NCBI GenBank assembly: GCA_034401795.1
Contig: CM067373.1
Coordinates: 37,990,020 to 38,054,019 of the forward strand
DNA: 64,000 nt
DNA from: Chaetoderma sp. LZ-2023a
Lineage: Eukaryota; Mollusca; Caudofoveata; Chaetodermatida; Chaetodermatidae
Reading direction: 5' to 3'
Position 1 is the stretch's first letter. Each line of letters opens with the position of its first letter. Of the stretch, positions 52,591 through 64,000 are shown piece after piece. Under the pieces are notes generated by a model that saw nothing but the letters and a program-made list of their open reading frames with translations, was not told the origin of the DNA and ran no database searches. The position numbers were made by a program, and so were the translations under genes.

Positions 52591-53879
52591 AGGGTGGAAG
52601 TCTGTACAAGTCGCTCGAATGACACTCTGGATTCTAAACTGTTCAAATTATTGTGCGATTAAAGCACTTCTCAAACCAGGGAATAGATGAGTGTGATAGT
52701 CATATTCCAGAACCCAAGGCAGCAAGATCCTTCGTGGCTCGCAGGATCTCCAACACCATACTGTTAAGTAGCTAGTAGTATATTACAACAAATGGTGTCC
52801 TAAATTTAATTATTTTTTCTGTTTTGCTCAATTCTTTCCACGATTTTACTGATTGATAAAGACAGGACACGAAAACATTATGGACTACTCTAGACTTACT
52901 CGAACGACGTCCGCCATCTTGATTTTAGGCTAACTTTGACAATCTACTGAATTTTGCTCACTATACACCACCACCACCCATATAGGTGAATTATAGTTAA
53001 ATATTTACATTACATTGTTATTGCCAGGTAAATATAGATTTATTTCCACAAATACCATACCACCAGTAACCGAAGTATCAATATTCAAGTTATTTTGTTA
53101 ATATTTACCCCGTAGCGCATCTTGTTTCTTTTTTGTGGCCTATCTGTATATCAATAATCCGTGGACAGTTATTGTTTAGATACCTTCAGCGCTGTATGTA
53201 TGAAACTCCAAATCGAAAGTGGAATTTAACAATGTTAAAACTTTGACATTATTTTTTTATAATTTATTACAGTTCAAGTTCGGTATTATTTATTTCAGCA
53301 TTATATGAAATAAAACATTGGGAAAGAAGTGGAGGTACTCCACGCGAGCTTGTTAGAGGGGTAGAGGGGAACCGTATCACACTTTCCCCTAGCCATATGA
53401 GATGTCATGTCAGAGGGTAAACATATCACACATCTCCTAGGTGGATGAGGTGCCAGGTCCCAGGAGGTGACCAGCTACAAATTCACACAACTAGGAATCA
53501 AACAGGAAGAAGGCAGTGCCGTCTTCCTAACAGGTTCCTAGATTATGAAATGTGTTAGTGTTCCTCGCGTTAGACTAGGTAAGTCATCATGGATTTCACC
53601 TGTCCACCTGCAGATACTTTCCTATGGTTTCATTTTTACATTTAATGGATTCGTGTATGTTTTTCTGGTCGTAGTACAATGTAATAGTAGGGTGATAATG
53701 TGCAATGGTAACTGTAATTCAATGTTATGAAATTACTGAAAATACAGCAATAATATGAAACTAAGGTTTCAAATTTTGAGATTCTGAATGATACTGCATT
53801 CAACTTGCCCCAAAAATATCCTAATTAATTGGATACTAACTTATTAGCTAGTTTCAAGATAGTTGAAATGGAAGAATTT
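52591..53879. other. No gene; contains a direct repeat arm
   Basis: The part 52,970-53,330 is repeated with divergence at 55,120-55,450 (shared ctgtatgtatgaaa-like block and ttattatttatttcag followed by a tgaaataaaa block). Confidence 0.55.
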
Positions 53880-54040
53880 CATCTGCCTGTTCAGAAAGCA
53901 AGGCTGAAATAAAGGCTTGTAATGTGTTTTGTCGCTTGATAAACCTCTGTATAACTACCTCTCAATAGCTATGCGAATTTCTCGGTGGCCAGTAAACTCA
54001 TAGGCCTACTAACTTGGCACATCTTCACTCTTTTAGTTTG
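53880..54040 (+). repeat. LINE copy 4, 5' UTR remnant
   Basis: catctgcctgttcagaaagc, gcttgataaacctctgtata and ggccagtaaactcatag match the end of the leader at 15,150-15,290. Confidence 0.7.
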
Positions 54041-54239
54041 ATTGAGGCACGTCTGACTTGCTATTCTCGCGAGAGGATTGGTGATTGGCGATTTTTTATT
54101 TTATGTTACTCTTTTTCTTGACTGTGGGTCTATCATGCCGACCCAGGAGGACTAGCCTGTCCGTAAGGCCATGGAGGAGCTAAATGCCAGGCATGGATTG
54201 CTCTCGCTATTGTTAAATAAAAGCTGAGGACGAGTTTGT

Positions 54240-54705
54240 TTGTTAATAATGCTCAATTGAATAGAACTGTTCACATTACTGTTGTTGATGTGTAGGCTAG
54301 ATTTGAAATGTGATCTGGAGGGCTTTGTTGCAGATGGCAACCTGTTGAGTTGTTACAGATTTGACAAAGTAGATCAGTGGTTTCTAATGCTGGACAGTGA
54401 TCTGGCTTATGACATTCTAATTAGAGGTGGGCCAGAAATGGCTATGGTTTTACCCTGCGGAGAAGGAACAGATGCTAGTTTGAATTAATTGGCTGCCGCC
54501 ATATGCAAACAGGAATTATCTACGTATGGGAAAGTAGTCTCGATCAAAGAGGCTGTCGCAAAGGTTCATGGAGGGGAAACAGCAAATTATGGTTTAAAAT
54601 CGGTCATGTTGAAGCTGGTGATAGAGGAACTTGTCAATCTACTTTACAAGAATCGATATTAAATGTGAGTATGTTCAATGATGAGGCACCTATTTGTGTG
54701 CGTTA
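54240..54705 (+). pseudogene. LINE copy 4 ORF1 remnant
   Basis: NRTVHITVVD, then CRLDLKCDLEGFVADGNLLS and FDKVDQWFLMLDSDLAYDI, align with the 15.5 kb ORF1 (CRTDLRCALEGFVEDNEVLS, DKVEEWYI). From 54,488, in another frame, come LPPYANRN and TYGKVVSIKEA, equal to the WLPPF...DYGKVVVV region. The zinc knuckle is not reached. Stop and frameshifts; inactive. Confidence 0.7.
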
Positions 54706-56380
54706 GAGATAGACCATGGAACATGGAAAACGTTCTCCAAGGGATACTTGCATTAGCAACCAATTGAGAATGGTATTGTGGAACTGGTGGTACACAGCAA
54801 TCCACAGATTTTGCGTTTCATGGCTGCTGGACACCAAGCAGTCGTACCTTGGAACCTGAACCAAGCACGCTGGTTCCCAGTGCGTCACTCACCACTATAA
54901 TGTTCTTGTAGGATAGTACTACACATGGCGTCGGGATTATTTGGAACCCTAAATTAAATTATTATTTATTTCTAAATTATCACGATTTTGTTGTTTAAAA
55001 AGAGAGAATTCTCGAAATATAATGGACTAATATAGTTCTGCTTGCACGTCATAATTTGACAGAATCTGGCCGTCATCGTGACTTTTAAGGACATTCTTTG
55101 GAAAATAATATCATCAATGATGGAAGGTGCATTATAGTTACATATTTCTTATTTAGACCACAGCATGCTGATGTAGGGTAAATAAATAAATCTACCTACA
55201 TATTTACGTCATATATAGATTCAAGATTCAATGTTATTGATTTGAACCGGTAACGAATCATGATTATGTTTTCGTGGCAGGCCCCTATGTCAATATTTCA
55301 TGGAATGGCAACCCTATAATTTTTGGACTGTTATTGTTAGCTATCTCCAGTGCTACATGTATGAAACCACGATTGAGAATTTGCTATACTGTAATCAGTT
55401 CAATTTCGTTATTATTTATTTCAGTATTATTTGAAATAAAAGCAAGTGATACAAATCACCGTTATTATTATTATTATTACTTTTTTACATTAGAAAGTAA
55501 AATATATATTCCAATTCTAGTATTAAAATTTACGCTGAACATTATTTTTGCTGTCCTTATCATTAATTTAAAAAAACTCATTATCACACTACTCAGCATA
55601 TGCGTTCCTTTTAACTTAAATCTGAGGAGTTTTTGGCTTGCACCCAGTTTTCATTGGATCAGTCCTTTTCCGACAAAGCGATTTTGCTGGGCATAAGTAA
55701 ATGATTCATTATTAAAAGGGCTGATCAAACTGGTTTTGTTGAGTATTGGTGTAAAAGCAGCGGTACTAGACAAGACCTAGTTAATATTTTGCAGTCGAGA
55801 ATAGCCAACGCCATCAAAAAATGAGACAACAGGTTTGTCTATTTAAGAAATATTGACGATAAACTCACGGTAGATCGCATTTGATAACACTATTACCGTG
55901 TCATAGATATAGTAAGATGATATGGCAAAGGTGTGAAGTTTATTGACATCCGGGCGTAAAATCAGCAACTGCACAATTTGAATGCCTGTATCTTTAAAGA
56001 TCAAGAGCTGCCACTGCATGCCCATCTCTCCTCAATGATAGGATTGAGAAAATCAATGCAGACATTGGAGTACACACCATTAAGTACAGCATGGAGTTAA
56101 TACTCCTTTTATCGCTGGAGCTATACGATCTACAGTACGCTGACAGACTGGTTATACGCCCAACATGATGATGCTTGGTCGCAAAGTGCTACATCCGATT
56201 GACATAATGTGCAAGTGTTCTGTGTCTGCGTCTACAGGATGACCTTTTCAGATACCAGTGAATTCGTCCAACAGTTACAGGAAACGCTGCACGAAATTCA
56301 AACTTAAAGTGGCCCAGAAGCGTCTGAAAAGAGAGTATGATCTAGGACTGCATGAGCTATCAAGAACCCAGAATTGCAAA
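54706..56380. other. No gene assigned; second direct repeat arm
   Basis: 55,120-55,450 repeats 52,970-53,330. The frame 55,274-55,696 is hydrophobic and low-complexity and lies partly in this repeat; I do not call it a gene. (TTA)n-like run near 55,462-55,482. Confidence 0.5.
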
Positions 56381-56389
56381 AGACATGCA

Positions 56390-57245
56390 AAATGATAGGC
56401 GATGGGAAAAACGCAGCATATTGATGATTTATCAACGAGATACAAACAAGGCCCTGGTTCAAGCAGAAGCTGGCTAATCTGGATGCTTTACAGCAAAAAT
56501 CAAAGCAGACAAATTTGAATTGTATGAGTTTAATTTTGGTTGCCTCAATCATTCGATAAATGAACAAAATGCTAGGAAAAAAATGAAAGGCCTCTGTTAA
56601 GCATGAATCTGAGAATGATTTTAGCAAAAGAATATATGAGTGGATGAGAATAACCAGAGCATCAAGGATGGAAAGAACATTTCATATTAGTGTAACTATT
56701 TCATTGAGCATCTGCCGCATGATTAAGGTTAGCTAAGCTTCTTTTGAAGGAGGTTCCTCAGATATAATCTGCTGATACACGTGAAGGCAACCTAACAGTT
56801 ATGTGTGTTTTCACTTTAAATGCCATAACAAATTATAAATCCAGTGGCTCGGAAGGAGGTTCCTCAGATACCTGAATAATCTGCTGATACACATGAAGGC
56901 AACATAACAGTTATGTGTGTTTTCACTTTAAACGGCATAACAAATTATAAATCCAGTGGCTCGGAAGGTTTAACCAGAGAATTGTATTACGCATGCTGGC
57001 ATCTAATAAGTCTTAATTTGATCAAGATTTATAATGCACGCTTTGAAAGTGGAGAATTATTTTCTGTCACACCTCTTTCACGCAAAGAAGGCAACCATCC
57101 AAAATATGTAAAAGCAAATCTGTGCCTTGTGTTGTTACTAAATGTAGATTATAAAATGTTGTCTAATGTTTTGTGTAATCGTGTTTTCAAGATCATGCCA
57201 ATGATCATTCATGAAGATCAGACATGTTCAATCAAAGGTAGATTG
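56390..57245 (+). pseudogene. LINE copy 4 ORF2 fragment
   Basis: ELYEFNFGC-like and ERPL...linker sequence near 56,510-56,640 corresponds to 17,690-17,860. From 56,910: NYKSSGSEGLTRELYYACWH, LIKIYNARFESGEL and LLNVDYKMLSNVLCNRVFKI, then DQTCSIKGR. Similarity ends right after CSIKGR. This is the first half of the RT without the catalytic motifs. A 106 bp imperfect tandem duplication starts at 56,749 and 56,855. Confidence 0.72.
56749..56965 (+). repeat. About 106-110 bp tandem duplication
   Basis: ggaggttcctcagat begins at 56,749 and 56,855; the second unit has a six-base cctgaa insertion and a few substitutions. Confidence 0.85.
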
Positions 57246-57249
57246 GAAA

Positions 57250-59100
57250 CAGAACGACCTCACTCCCCACGACCTCACCCCCACGAATTCCTTATTAGTA
57301 CACTAAATGCTTTTACAAGAGGCATTAGATGATACCAAATATCCCGCCTTCTTATATTGCGGCAGGACGCCACTTATGCTAGACTAAATATTCTGTGAAA
57401 AATTCTGTCCAAGTCTATCTGAATATAGCAAATAGCTTACCTATATGTTAATTGTACATAACAGGACATGATGACCCACCAGTATCATTTTAAAATTTAA
57501 CAATCTACTTGTCAAATCAAAATATCCATTTCACTAGCTGATGGACAATGATAGCTTCGGAGAAGCATAGCATCAAAACCAAAACGCCTTGTAGTAACCT
57601 GAAGTCCAATGCACTGTAGCTCGTGGGGGTATGCGCTGGTCCGTTGTATTGCTCCGCTCCGTTGCACCACATGTACAGGATGCGCGGGAGGGCTGGTTAG
57701 CTATGGTTCTCAGGGTTACGGATCCCATTTTGCGACTCCGGAAGGTACAAAGACCGGCTTCTGGAGCCGGCGGAACGATCACATTCCCCGTACAACCATT
57801 GCTGCTGTTCTCATCCCAACTGTTCGTGTCACCGGTATGACAGTCCAACTAGTTTAAAAGTCTGGACATGCTGATAATAATTATAAATAATAACAACTAT
57901 ACAAACAATGGTACTCGTTTGCTAGTGAATGAGCAAAAATAATATGGTACATAGAACCAAACTGGTGTTCTTTCTACGTGGGCTCGCCGAAGGTACATCA
58001 CAGATTCGTAAATCCGCAGAGGTATCCCTGCAAGGGACCATCGCAACGAGGCTACTTGAATAGTTTAATATAAACCAATTATACCCCTCACACACAAAAT
58101 ATTATTGTTGCGAGAGGAGAGTTATGTGCAGTGGTCAGTCTTAGTGAAACTATATTTAATGTGATGCACGCTGGTTTACATGAAGACGGATCGAAGGATT
58201 TCCGAAGAATTCATACGTAGGTCCAAAGATACTGAATTGGTAGTTGCCACTTTTATTTATGCGGGCCTTCTGCTAAAGTCTAACCTACCCTTTAGTTGTT
58301 AGATCCGTTTCCAAGCTTTGGCCGCAAGTGGAACCCTACTATCTAATGACACGTCTAACTGGCGAAGATACCCAGCTTCCCGAAGGTCACGCCACATAGC
58401 ATCTTCCTCAGAAAGACAGCGAGCGTACATGTTACGGAGCGACAGCTCCCAAATCATATGACGATCCGGTCACCATTGCACCATAACCACATATAACATC
58501 ACTAGGACAATGTACAGTTCACATAAGCAATTTAGAAAGCGCAATACTGTTTATGGTGGGGAGCAAGAGACAGATATCCATCGCTAGTGACCTTCCCGTG
58601 AGGGCGTGGTGTGTTCTAAGACCACACCCAGTCACCATACCGAGTTGGATGGAGATCTGCGTCTCATCCGTCATCCGTGTGTTACAGAATTGACATTTCA
58701 TCTGTCATGTTCCAGAATGCCCAGAGATGCACTGCAGGCCGGTGTTACATAATATAATTTCTTTTCGCAGTGCTTCCTACATTGGCGGGGGTATCTAAAC
58801 TAACTGCTATCGGAGTGTATGCTAAATTGACACTAGTTATCACCGCTTGGAAACCCCAATAGTTTACCATAGTCGGATCCTGCCAACGTGTCGATTGGGA
58901 ATCCAGACAATTATTACGCCTTGCATCTGGAGGAGCGTAGGAAGAGACAATCACTCAATATTAATAAGAGGCCCTAAGGTAATTGGCCACTTTATACAAT
59001 CTAGCCAGTGTGCGGGGTTACATATTCACCACAGCTGGAAAAGAGGCGTACACAATGTGTCTCATACGGGGTGTCCCTAACTACTTTAAACCTATCCTAT
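57250..59100. other. Unassigned stretch of less AT-rich sequence
   Basis: Base composition rises relative to both neighbours, especially 57,600-57,830 and 58,300-59,080. Frames up to 91 codons occur on both strands, but none shows a motif or consistent coding signal. No tRNA cloverleaf, rRNA or transposon end could be recognised. Confidence 0.4.
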
Positions 59101-61216
59101 CAAGCTAGAATAGCCAGGTTTAGTTGGTCACATGTCAGGTTCGAGCAATGTGAGCATGATCAGTGACATCAGTAAAAAATTGATGCTGGGGGTAGTAGTG
59201 ATGCGGATATAATGTTGCTGTATAGTATAACCTAGCGTACTGCGTCCTAGAGTTTTTATATAAACAAAACAGAATAACTAAGATAGCAATAGTGCTAACA
59301 GTATATCAGGTTATAGGACCTTAAGGTGCTCGTTAGTTGTAAGCACACAGAAATAAAGATAATATATACAATATGAAACAGAATATATAGAAAGACCGGG
59401 AAGGCACCTATTGGTCATCAGTACCTATTACGGAAATAATGAATAGTACAATAGTATAGTTACTTGAGTACCTATTGGTCATCGGTACAGTAAGTTCATA
59501 AATCACGGGAATTGGTACGCTACAGTTGAGTAGCGTGAGGTAGCACAATTCCGAAGTTGCAGAGATTTCTGCAAGCAGACTGTTGATGCGGCTCCCTCTC
59601 AAGATGGTGTAGGAGAACAGTTATAGAAAGATGATACATAGATTTATACAGTAAATTGGAACGTGTCCATCCGGCGACGACCGGAAAGATTCTTTTCGTA
59701 ATCTTTTAAGCAATTCATTTTCAAAGATATTGGATAAAGAATATATTTTATTAGTAATTGTAAGTAATTCATGCCATTTAGAGTTTAGGCATGAAAGGGT
59801 TAGCTTTTCAGATCTTGATGCGCAATGCGCCACTGTAAAGCAGGTCTTGGCGTGCATGCATAGATTGTTATGCAAATCATAGCTGGGAGCAGATCTGAGT
59901 AATTTGGTTTATTGCGGTTGGGATTAATTTTGTCAATTCTGTTATGCCGTAGGTTAATGCTGTCATTAGGTTTTGGCCAGGATTTTTTAGGAACTGTTTT
60001 CCTACGCATATGAAGGGACATAAGCGACATGCACACCATAGGTGGGCGTCTTCAAATGACATGTTATATATGTTACATATGACAACCACTATAGATTGAT
60101 AATGATAGGATTCTCTCCATATTGGGAGGACAAATGGTGATGTTATTCTAAAGGTGCATGGAAGGTGCACGTGCCAAAATGGAGGTGATGTTATTCTAGA
60201 GGTGCATGGAAGGTGCACGTGCCAAAATGGAGATGATGGTGCGAACGGTGATGCTGAGTCTTTGAAACCCTTGTTTTCAGGGCATCAGTCTTGGGGAAGT
60301 TGATCCATTGTAGATCATTTGGGATTTTTAATGTTTGGCTAAAGTCGCGGATCAAAATTCGATTTCGGTCATGAACATCTGAGATTTAAGAATCCGTCAA
60401 GATAAAAATAAATGAATTGATTCGATGCTCAATGTGACCCATAGCTATTTCAATTGATGGACAGACGAATGACGTAAAAGAATGTAGTTATTATAATTTT
60501 TTTTGTATTGTATTGCGAGAAAAAGACCAAATTAATTGGTTACATAAAGAAATGAAATTAATTTAAAAAGTATGTGTCTGTTCTTTATTCTGCCATTTTC
60601 CTGAATGTACCGATTGTATTTACTTTAATATCATATCATTTAATCGTCATAGTCTCCAAAGAACCTATTGTATTAGGAGAAACACATTTTCAACCTTCAT
60701 CCATTTAAAAAGTAGATTAGGAATTCGTTTAAAATTACCTTTAGAAGTCCGTCTTGAATTTACAATTTTTCTTCTGGTCTGGCATCCTTCCAGAAATTCA
60801 ATATCAAAATGTTCCTCCCTTACAAATTGGTGCTGCAGTGGGGTTTATTTTGGTTGGTTGATTGATTTGTTTAGATAATTTAAGATTAGTCGGAATAAAG
60901 CATAAGACAGTCTATGATTCAATGGAAATATTACATTAGGTGAAATTTAGTTAGGTCATACACATGGACTAGCATACCGATACCATACTAGGTTCAATGG
61001 TGGCTTGGAGCATGGTGGAATCGCCTGCACAGTACATCTGATTTAATGGTGGATATCTAGTGTGGTGGATTCGCCTTCAACTTCTACTTGGATTGCCAAA
61101 CATGCTTTGGATCGCCGGTTGAATGATGTGGTCGCCCTGGAAACGTTTTCAGGGAAGAAGACTCTTACTGCTTAAAAATGATGTGCTAGATAGAGTATTC
61201 ATATATTGATTAATCC
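59101..61216. other. No gene; short tandem repeats
   Basis: AT-rich. Contains a repeated cctattggtcatc (59,407 and 59,471) and a 48 bp tandem duplication at 60,136-60,231 (ggtgatgttattct, gcatggaaggtgcacgtgcc). Frames on the minus strand at 59,877-60,218 cross that duplication and are not convincing. Confidence 0.5.
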
Positions 61217-62320
61217 TTGTATTGGTGTATTCTTTTTACAGATTGTAGATTTCATTTGCATTTGGAAGAAATTGTTGGCAATTTCTCGCCTTGTCAGGTT
61301 ATAGGTCCAGATGATTCAAAGTTAGCGGATCATAGCAATTTTCTGGGTTTCATTAGTATTTTGGTAGTAACTGACCTAGGGAACAATGAAGTCCGATGTA
61401 AAATATGTAAAAATATTAACCAGCCATCCATAATCCATCATAAGAAGACAAATGCAACGATATATTCTTGGTGTTGATTCCAGAGGTAACAATTTCAATC
61501 TATACTCTCAACCCAAAATTACTATAGAGTATATAATTAAATGTGGAGCTAATATTGCGTCACCTAAGACAGATTCTTCAGTATCTTCAGCTAGAAACCA
61601 ATGTGAATGAAAGAGTGAGTTTGAAAGTGTGTGTGAGGATAAATGATTTGTTGTCCTTTCATTCACATGTGAATGGTACAGAATTTAGGCCTTCTGTGAT
61701 TTCAACGTCAGAAATCAAACAGAATTTTGCTAAGTTGAAGTCTGATATAAAGTCATTGAGGCCAAAGTTAACTTTTGGATTCATAACTATTCCTCTATTT
61801 TCTTTCCGGGCTAATATTATATTCCGAGAAAAGCAAGGTCGTTTAAGAAAGTCAGTGTATTCATTAGACGCGATTATATTTCAGCGATTTAAATTCCAAG
61901 TTGGAAGACATCAATCGGTTTCTGATTTCTGAGAATTCATTGGAAATAAGTACCTGTTCTGTTTTATGGCACAGGGTAATAGTTCATTCTCATACTCAGA
62001 AGATTTGTGGTGGTAAATATAGGAAAAGAATAGTGTCCTATCATTACGCTAGCCATTTTGATGGTCTACATGCCAAATCTTGTGTTAATCGAAAGTGGTT
62101 TAGACCGAGAATTCAGAATAGGTTGTGTATGTTAATGGTGAAAACTTGGTATTTTCAGCATATATTATTTTATTGATACTGCTATTTTTCTATATGATTG
62201 GTTTATTTATTACCAAATATTAGTAATTGTCGGGTAAAGTTTCGTATGGTTTTTTTCTTGAAGTGGACCCAAGTTATCATAAATATATTTGCGTTTATTA
62301 TAATATACACATAATTCCAA
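61217..62320 (+). other. Possible 5' part of a Gypsy-like gag region
   Basis: Open frames at 61,217-61,477 and 61,543-61,932 precede the recognisable gag below. They carry Lys/Arg-rich sequence (EIKQNFAKLKSDIKSLRPKL) but no motif I know. The assignment is positional only. Confidence 0.3.
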
Positions 62321-62321
62321 T

Positions 62322-63450
62322 ATGGTGGAAATAAATCAATTAGGTGAGGAAATAGATAAACTGAAGGCTGAACTAAATAAGCAGACGGGTTACGGTGAAA
62401 ATCTGAAAGTAGTGTATTTAGCACATGAAAGGCGACTTGGGAGAAGAATCAGCTGCCATTAAAAGAAGGATTACAGATGTGGAGTCGTATGTTGCATCAC
62501 ATGGACTCAATTCAATCCAAGGTTGTCCTTTCATTAAGGATCACCTTAGTGGAATAGCGAGAATTGCGATAGAAGGCCGTGAAAATCTTAAATCGCCAGA
62601 GGAGATATTTCAGGTGTTGCGTCATGTGTTTGGTGAGAGTGGTATGGTACACCAGAGGCGACAAGCTTTTTTATAAAGAAAACAAGGACCAAGAGAAACT
62701 AATATGGATTTCTCGCATGAGCTACTTAGATTAGTTAAAGATATTGAGCAACTGGATATAAAACAGAAAAAGGATCGGGATGGGATACTGAAGTCCCAAT
62801 TCTCTTAAGGTTTAGTGGATTGCAGCTTAAGAAGAGAATTGCATCGTCGGATCACGGAATATGGCGAAGAAAGTTTCTTTGAAATACATAATTGGGATAT
62901 AGATTGGGAGAAAAGAGGTCAAAGATTGGATCAAAAAGTAGTGGCAGAGAAGTCCATGTGAAAGAAATACGAGTAGCAGCAGATTGAGTAGGTGAATTGC
63001 AGACGCGAATTCAGGCTACAGAAGAATGATTTGAGAAACAAGATAATGGATTCAACAGGCAAGAAAAGGCCAGTAACGCTGCTTCTCTGAAACTAAGGGG
63101 GAGTCTTAATTGTTTGAAAAATAAGGACTCCATAGACCCGAAAGATGAGACACAACCAAGACAGGATGGTGAAGTATGAAGGGGATGTTGTTATAATTGT
63201 GGTGATCCAGGTCATTATAGAGCACAGTGTACTTTCAGATGAAGAGGCTCCTGGACAATATAATGGTCATTATGGTCACTATCACGGTTTCTGTGGTCAA
63301 TATAACGTTGGTTATGCAGGTAATAGGACGTCATATAATGGTGATTCTCATAATATAGTCCGAGATATTACTCCAAATGATTCTACTGATGAGTCATCGA
63401 CTGTAAATACATCAAATGTGTCTTTAAACCAGGGTCATCCGCAATAGTGA
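62322..63450 (+). pseudogene. Gypsy-like gag, second element
   Basis: A coiled-coil-like start (NQLGEEIDKLKAELNKQTGY) at 62,332 is followed by a frame with FIKDHLSGIARIAIEG and SPEEIFQVLRHVFGE at 62,530-62,640, the usual capsid pattern of Gypsy gag. FSHELLRLVKDIEQLD follows near 62,711. A clean zinc knuckle, CYNCGDPGHYRAQC (C-x2-C-x4-H-x4-C), lies at 63,189-63,230, with Gly/Tyr/His-rich sequence after it. At least three frame changes or stops. The protein would form particles around the element RNA. A retrotransposon, not an identified virus. Confidence 0.7.
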
Positions 63451-63504
63451 GCCATAGGGTGGGTGAGGTAAACCAGGAAACCAGCCCTCAATTATGAGTT
63501 TATA

Positions 63505-64000
63505 ATGAATAATGCTATTGGACAATGTCAATATTTGCAAAGCAAGATGAAATTGATTAATATGGATAGTGTGTTAGCTATTTCAGTTGCTAATGGTATG
63601 GAAATGCCTTTTGTAGGATATTCTGAAACTAATATCAGTTTGTCTGGAATGTCTTTGAACAGGATGGGGTTTCTTGTAGTAAAAGATCCCATTGGTACTC
63701 CATTAGCAGATAGAAAAAAGAAATTACCGGGAGTGTTAGGTTGTAATAATCACTGCAAGAATGAAAAATGGTAAGAAGGTTATCACAACGAGCGGATGGA
63801 AAAACTCTGATTGGGGTGCTGTCTTTATTTGATGAGTTACCAGGTATGGCTCAGGAGCAGGAGAGGACACATAAAACAAGTTTTGTACGAGTGAGCTTAA
63901 ATCAAATGGTTTGTATACCAGCAGGATCTTCTAGAATAATTTTTCGGGATCAGTGCGAAAAGTTCAATAAGTTTCTGGTTATCAATAATAATTTACCAGC
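63505..64000 (+). pseudogene. Gypsy-like protease region, runs off the window
   Basis: VANGMEMPFVGYSETNISL, GFLVVKDPIGTPLAD and LPGVLGCN follow the C-terminal half of Gypsy-type proteases (ANG..IPYVGY, LVVKDP, PGVLG.N). The D[ST]G active-site segment expected upstream is not visible before 63,505. After a frame change at 63,774 the pre-RT spacer continues (KTSFVRVSLNQMVCIPAGSS). RT would begin outside the window. Confidence 0.65.

Noticed and set aside
55274..55696. 140-codon hydrophobic frame resembling a membrane protein
   Set aside because: Overlaps a direct repeat and a TTA run; no partner or homology cue.
57573..57857. Overlapping frames on both strands in a GC-richer patch
   Set aside because: No motif; opposite-strand frames of equal quality suggest composition rather than coding.
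1..64000. CRISPR arrays, bacterial operons, prophage, rRNA or tRNA genes
   Set aside because: Tandem repeats here are contiguous without spacers, all recognisable genes are eukaryotic transposon genes, and no cloverleaf or rRNA sequence was recognised.

Overview
This window is AT-rich, intron-poor eukaryotic DNA made almost entirely of transposable elements in various stages of decay. The mix points to an invertebrate metazoan. It holds Tx1/L1-type LINEs with zinc-knuckle ORF1, DIRS tyrosine-recombinase retrotransposons, a Tc1 DD34E transposon, Gypsy-like gag/protease remnants, a CR1/Jockey-type reverse transcriptase fragment, and two copies of multi-copy uncharacterised invertebrate-type genes. 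A marine lophotrochozoan such as a mollusc is my best guess, inferred from family content only. I see no single-copy host gene, rRNA, tRNA or CRISPR.

Layout. Four decayed LINE copies lie in the same (+) orientation, head to tail. Copy 1 (about 1-13,900) has a 5' UTR, an ORF1 split by a 1.5 kb insert, an Asp-codon (GAT) repeat, a hairpin array and an ORF2 at 9.6-12.8 kb. An inverted-repeat-bounded unit at 4,978-8,405 sits inside it and carries a broken minus-strand gene. Copy 2 (about 14.0-33.8 kb) has a 5' UTR, an ORF1 at 15.4-16.4 kb, the ORF2 endonuclease and the first part of the reverse transcriptase (RT). Its RT is then interrupted by a 12.5 kb DIRS block, and the second half resumes at 30.84 kb. 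Copy 3 (about 33.8-50.8 kb) has a 5' UTR with a 1.6 kb insert, ORF1 remains at 36.6-37.4 kb, and ORF2 at 45.6-48.7 kb. Between its ORF1 and ORF2 lie a palindrome-bearing AT-rich stretch (38-40 kb) and a second inverted-repeat-bounded unit (40.57-45.39 kb). Its 3' end is split by the intact Tc1 element. Copy 4 (53.9-57.2 kb) is a poor remnant.

The DIRS block is doubly nested. DIRS A (18,377-30,840) sits in the LINE copy 2 RT, and DIRS B (about 23,650-30,690, with inverted terminal repeats) sits in the recombinase gene of DIRS A. The block is GC-rich against an AT-rich background. Two Gypsy-like gag/protease regions lie at 51.5-52.6 kb and from about 61.5 kb to the window end.

How they work together. 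The retroelement copies are almost all dead through stops, frameshifts and lost catalytic residues. The Tc1 transposase is the one full-length intact gene. The most unusual structures are the two inverted-repeat-bounded units carrying uncharacterised genes, the recurrent hairpins tied to the LINE 3' regions, the E-box/CRE palindrome with dispersed half-sites at 38-40 kb, and the head-to-tail LINE arrangement.
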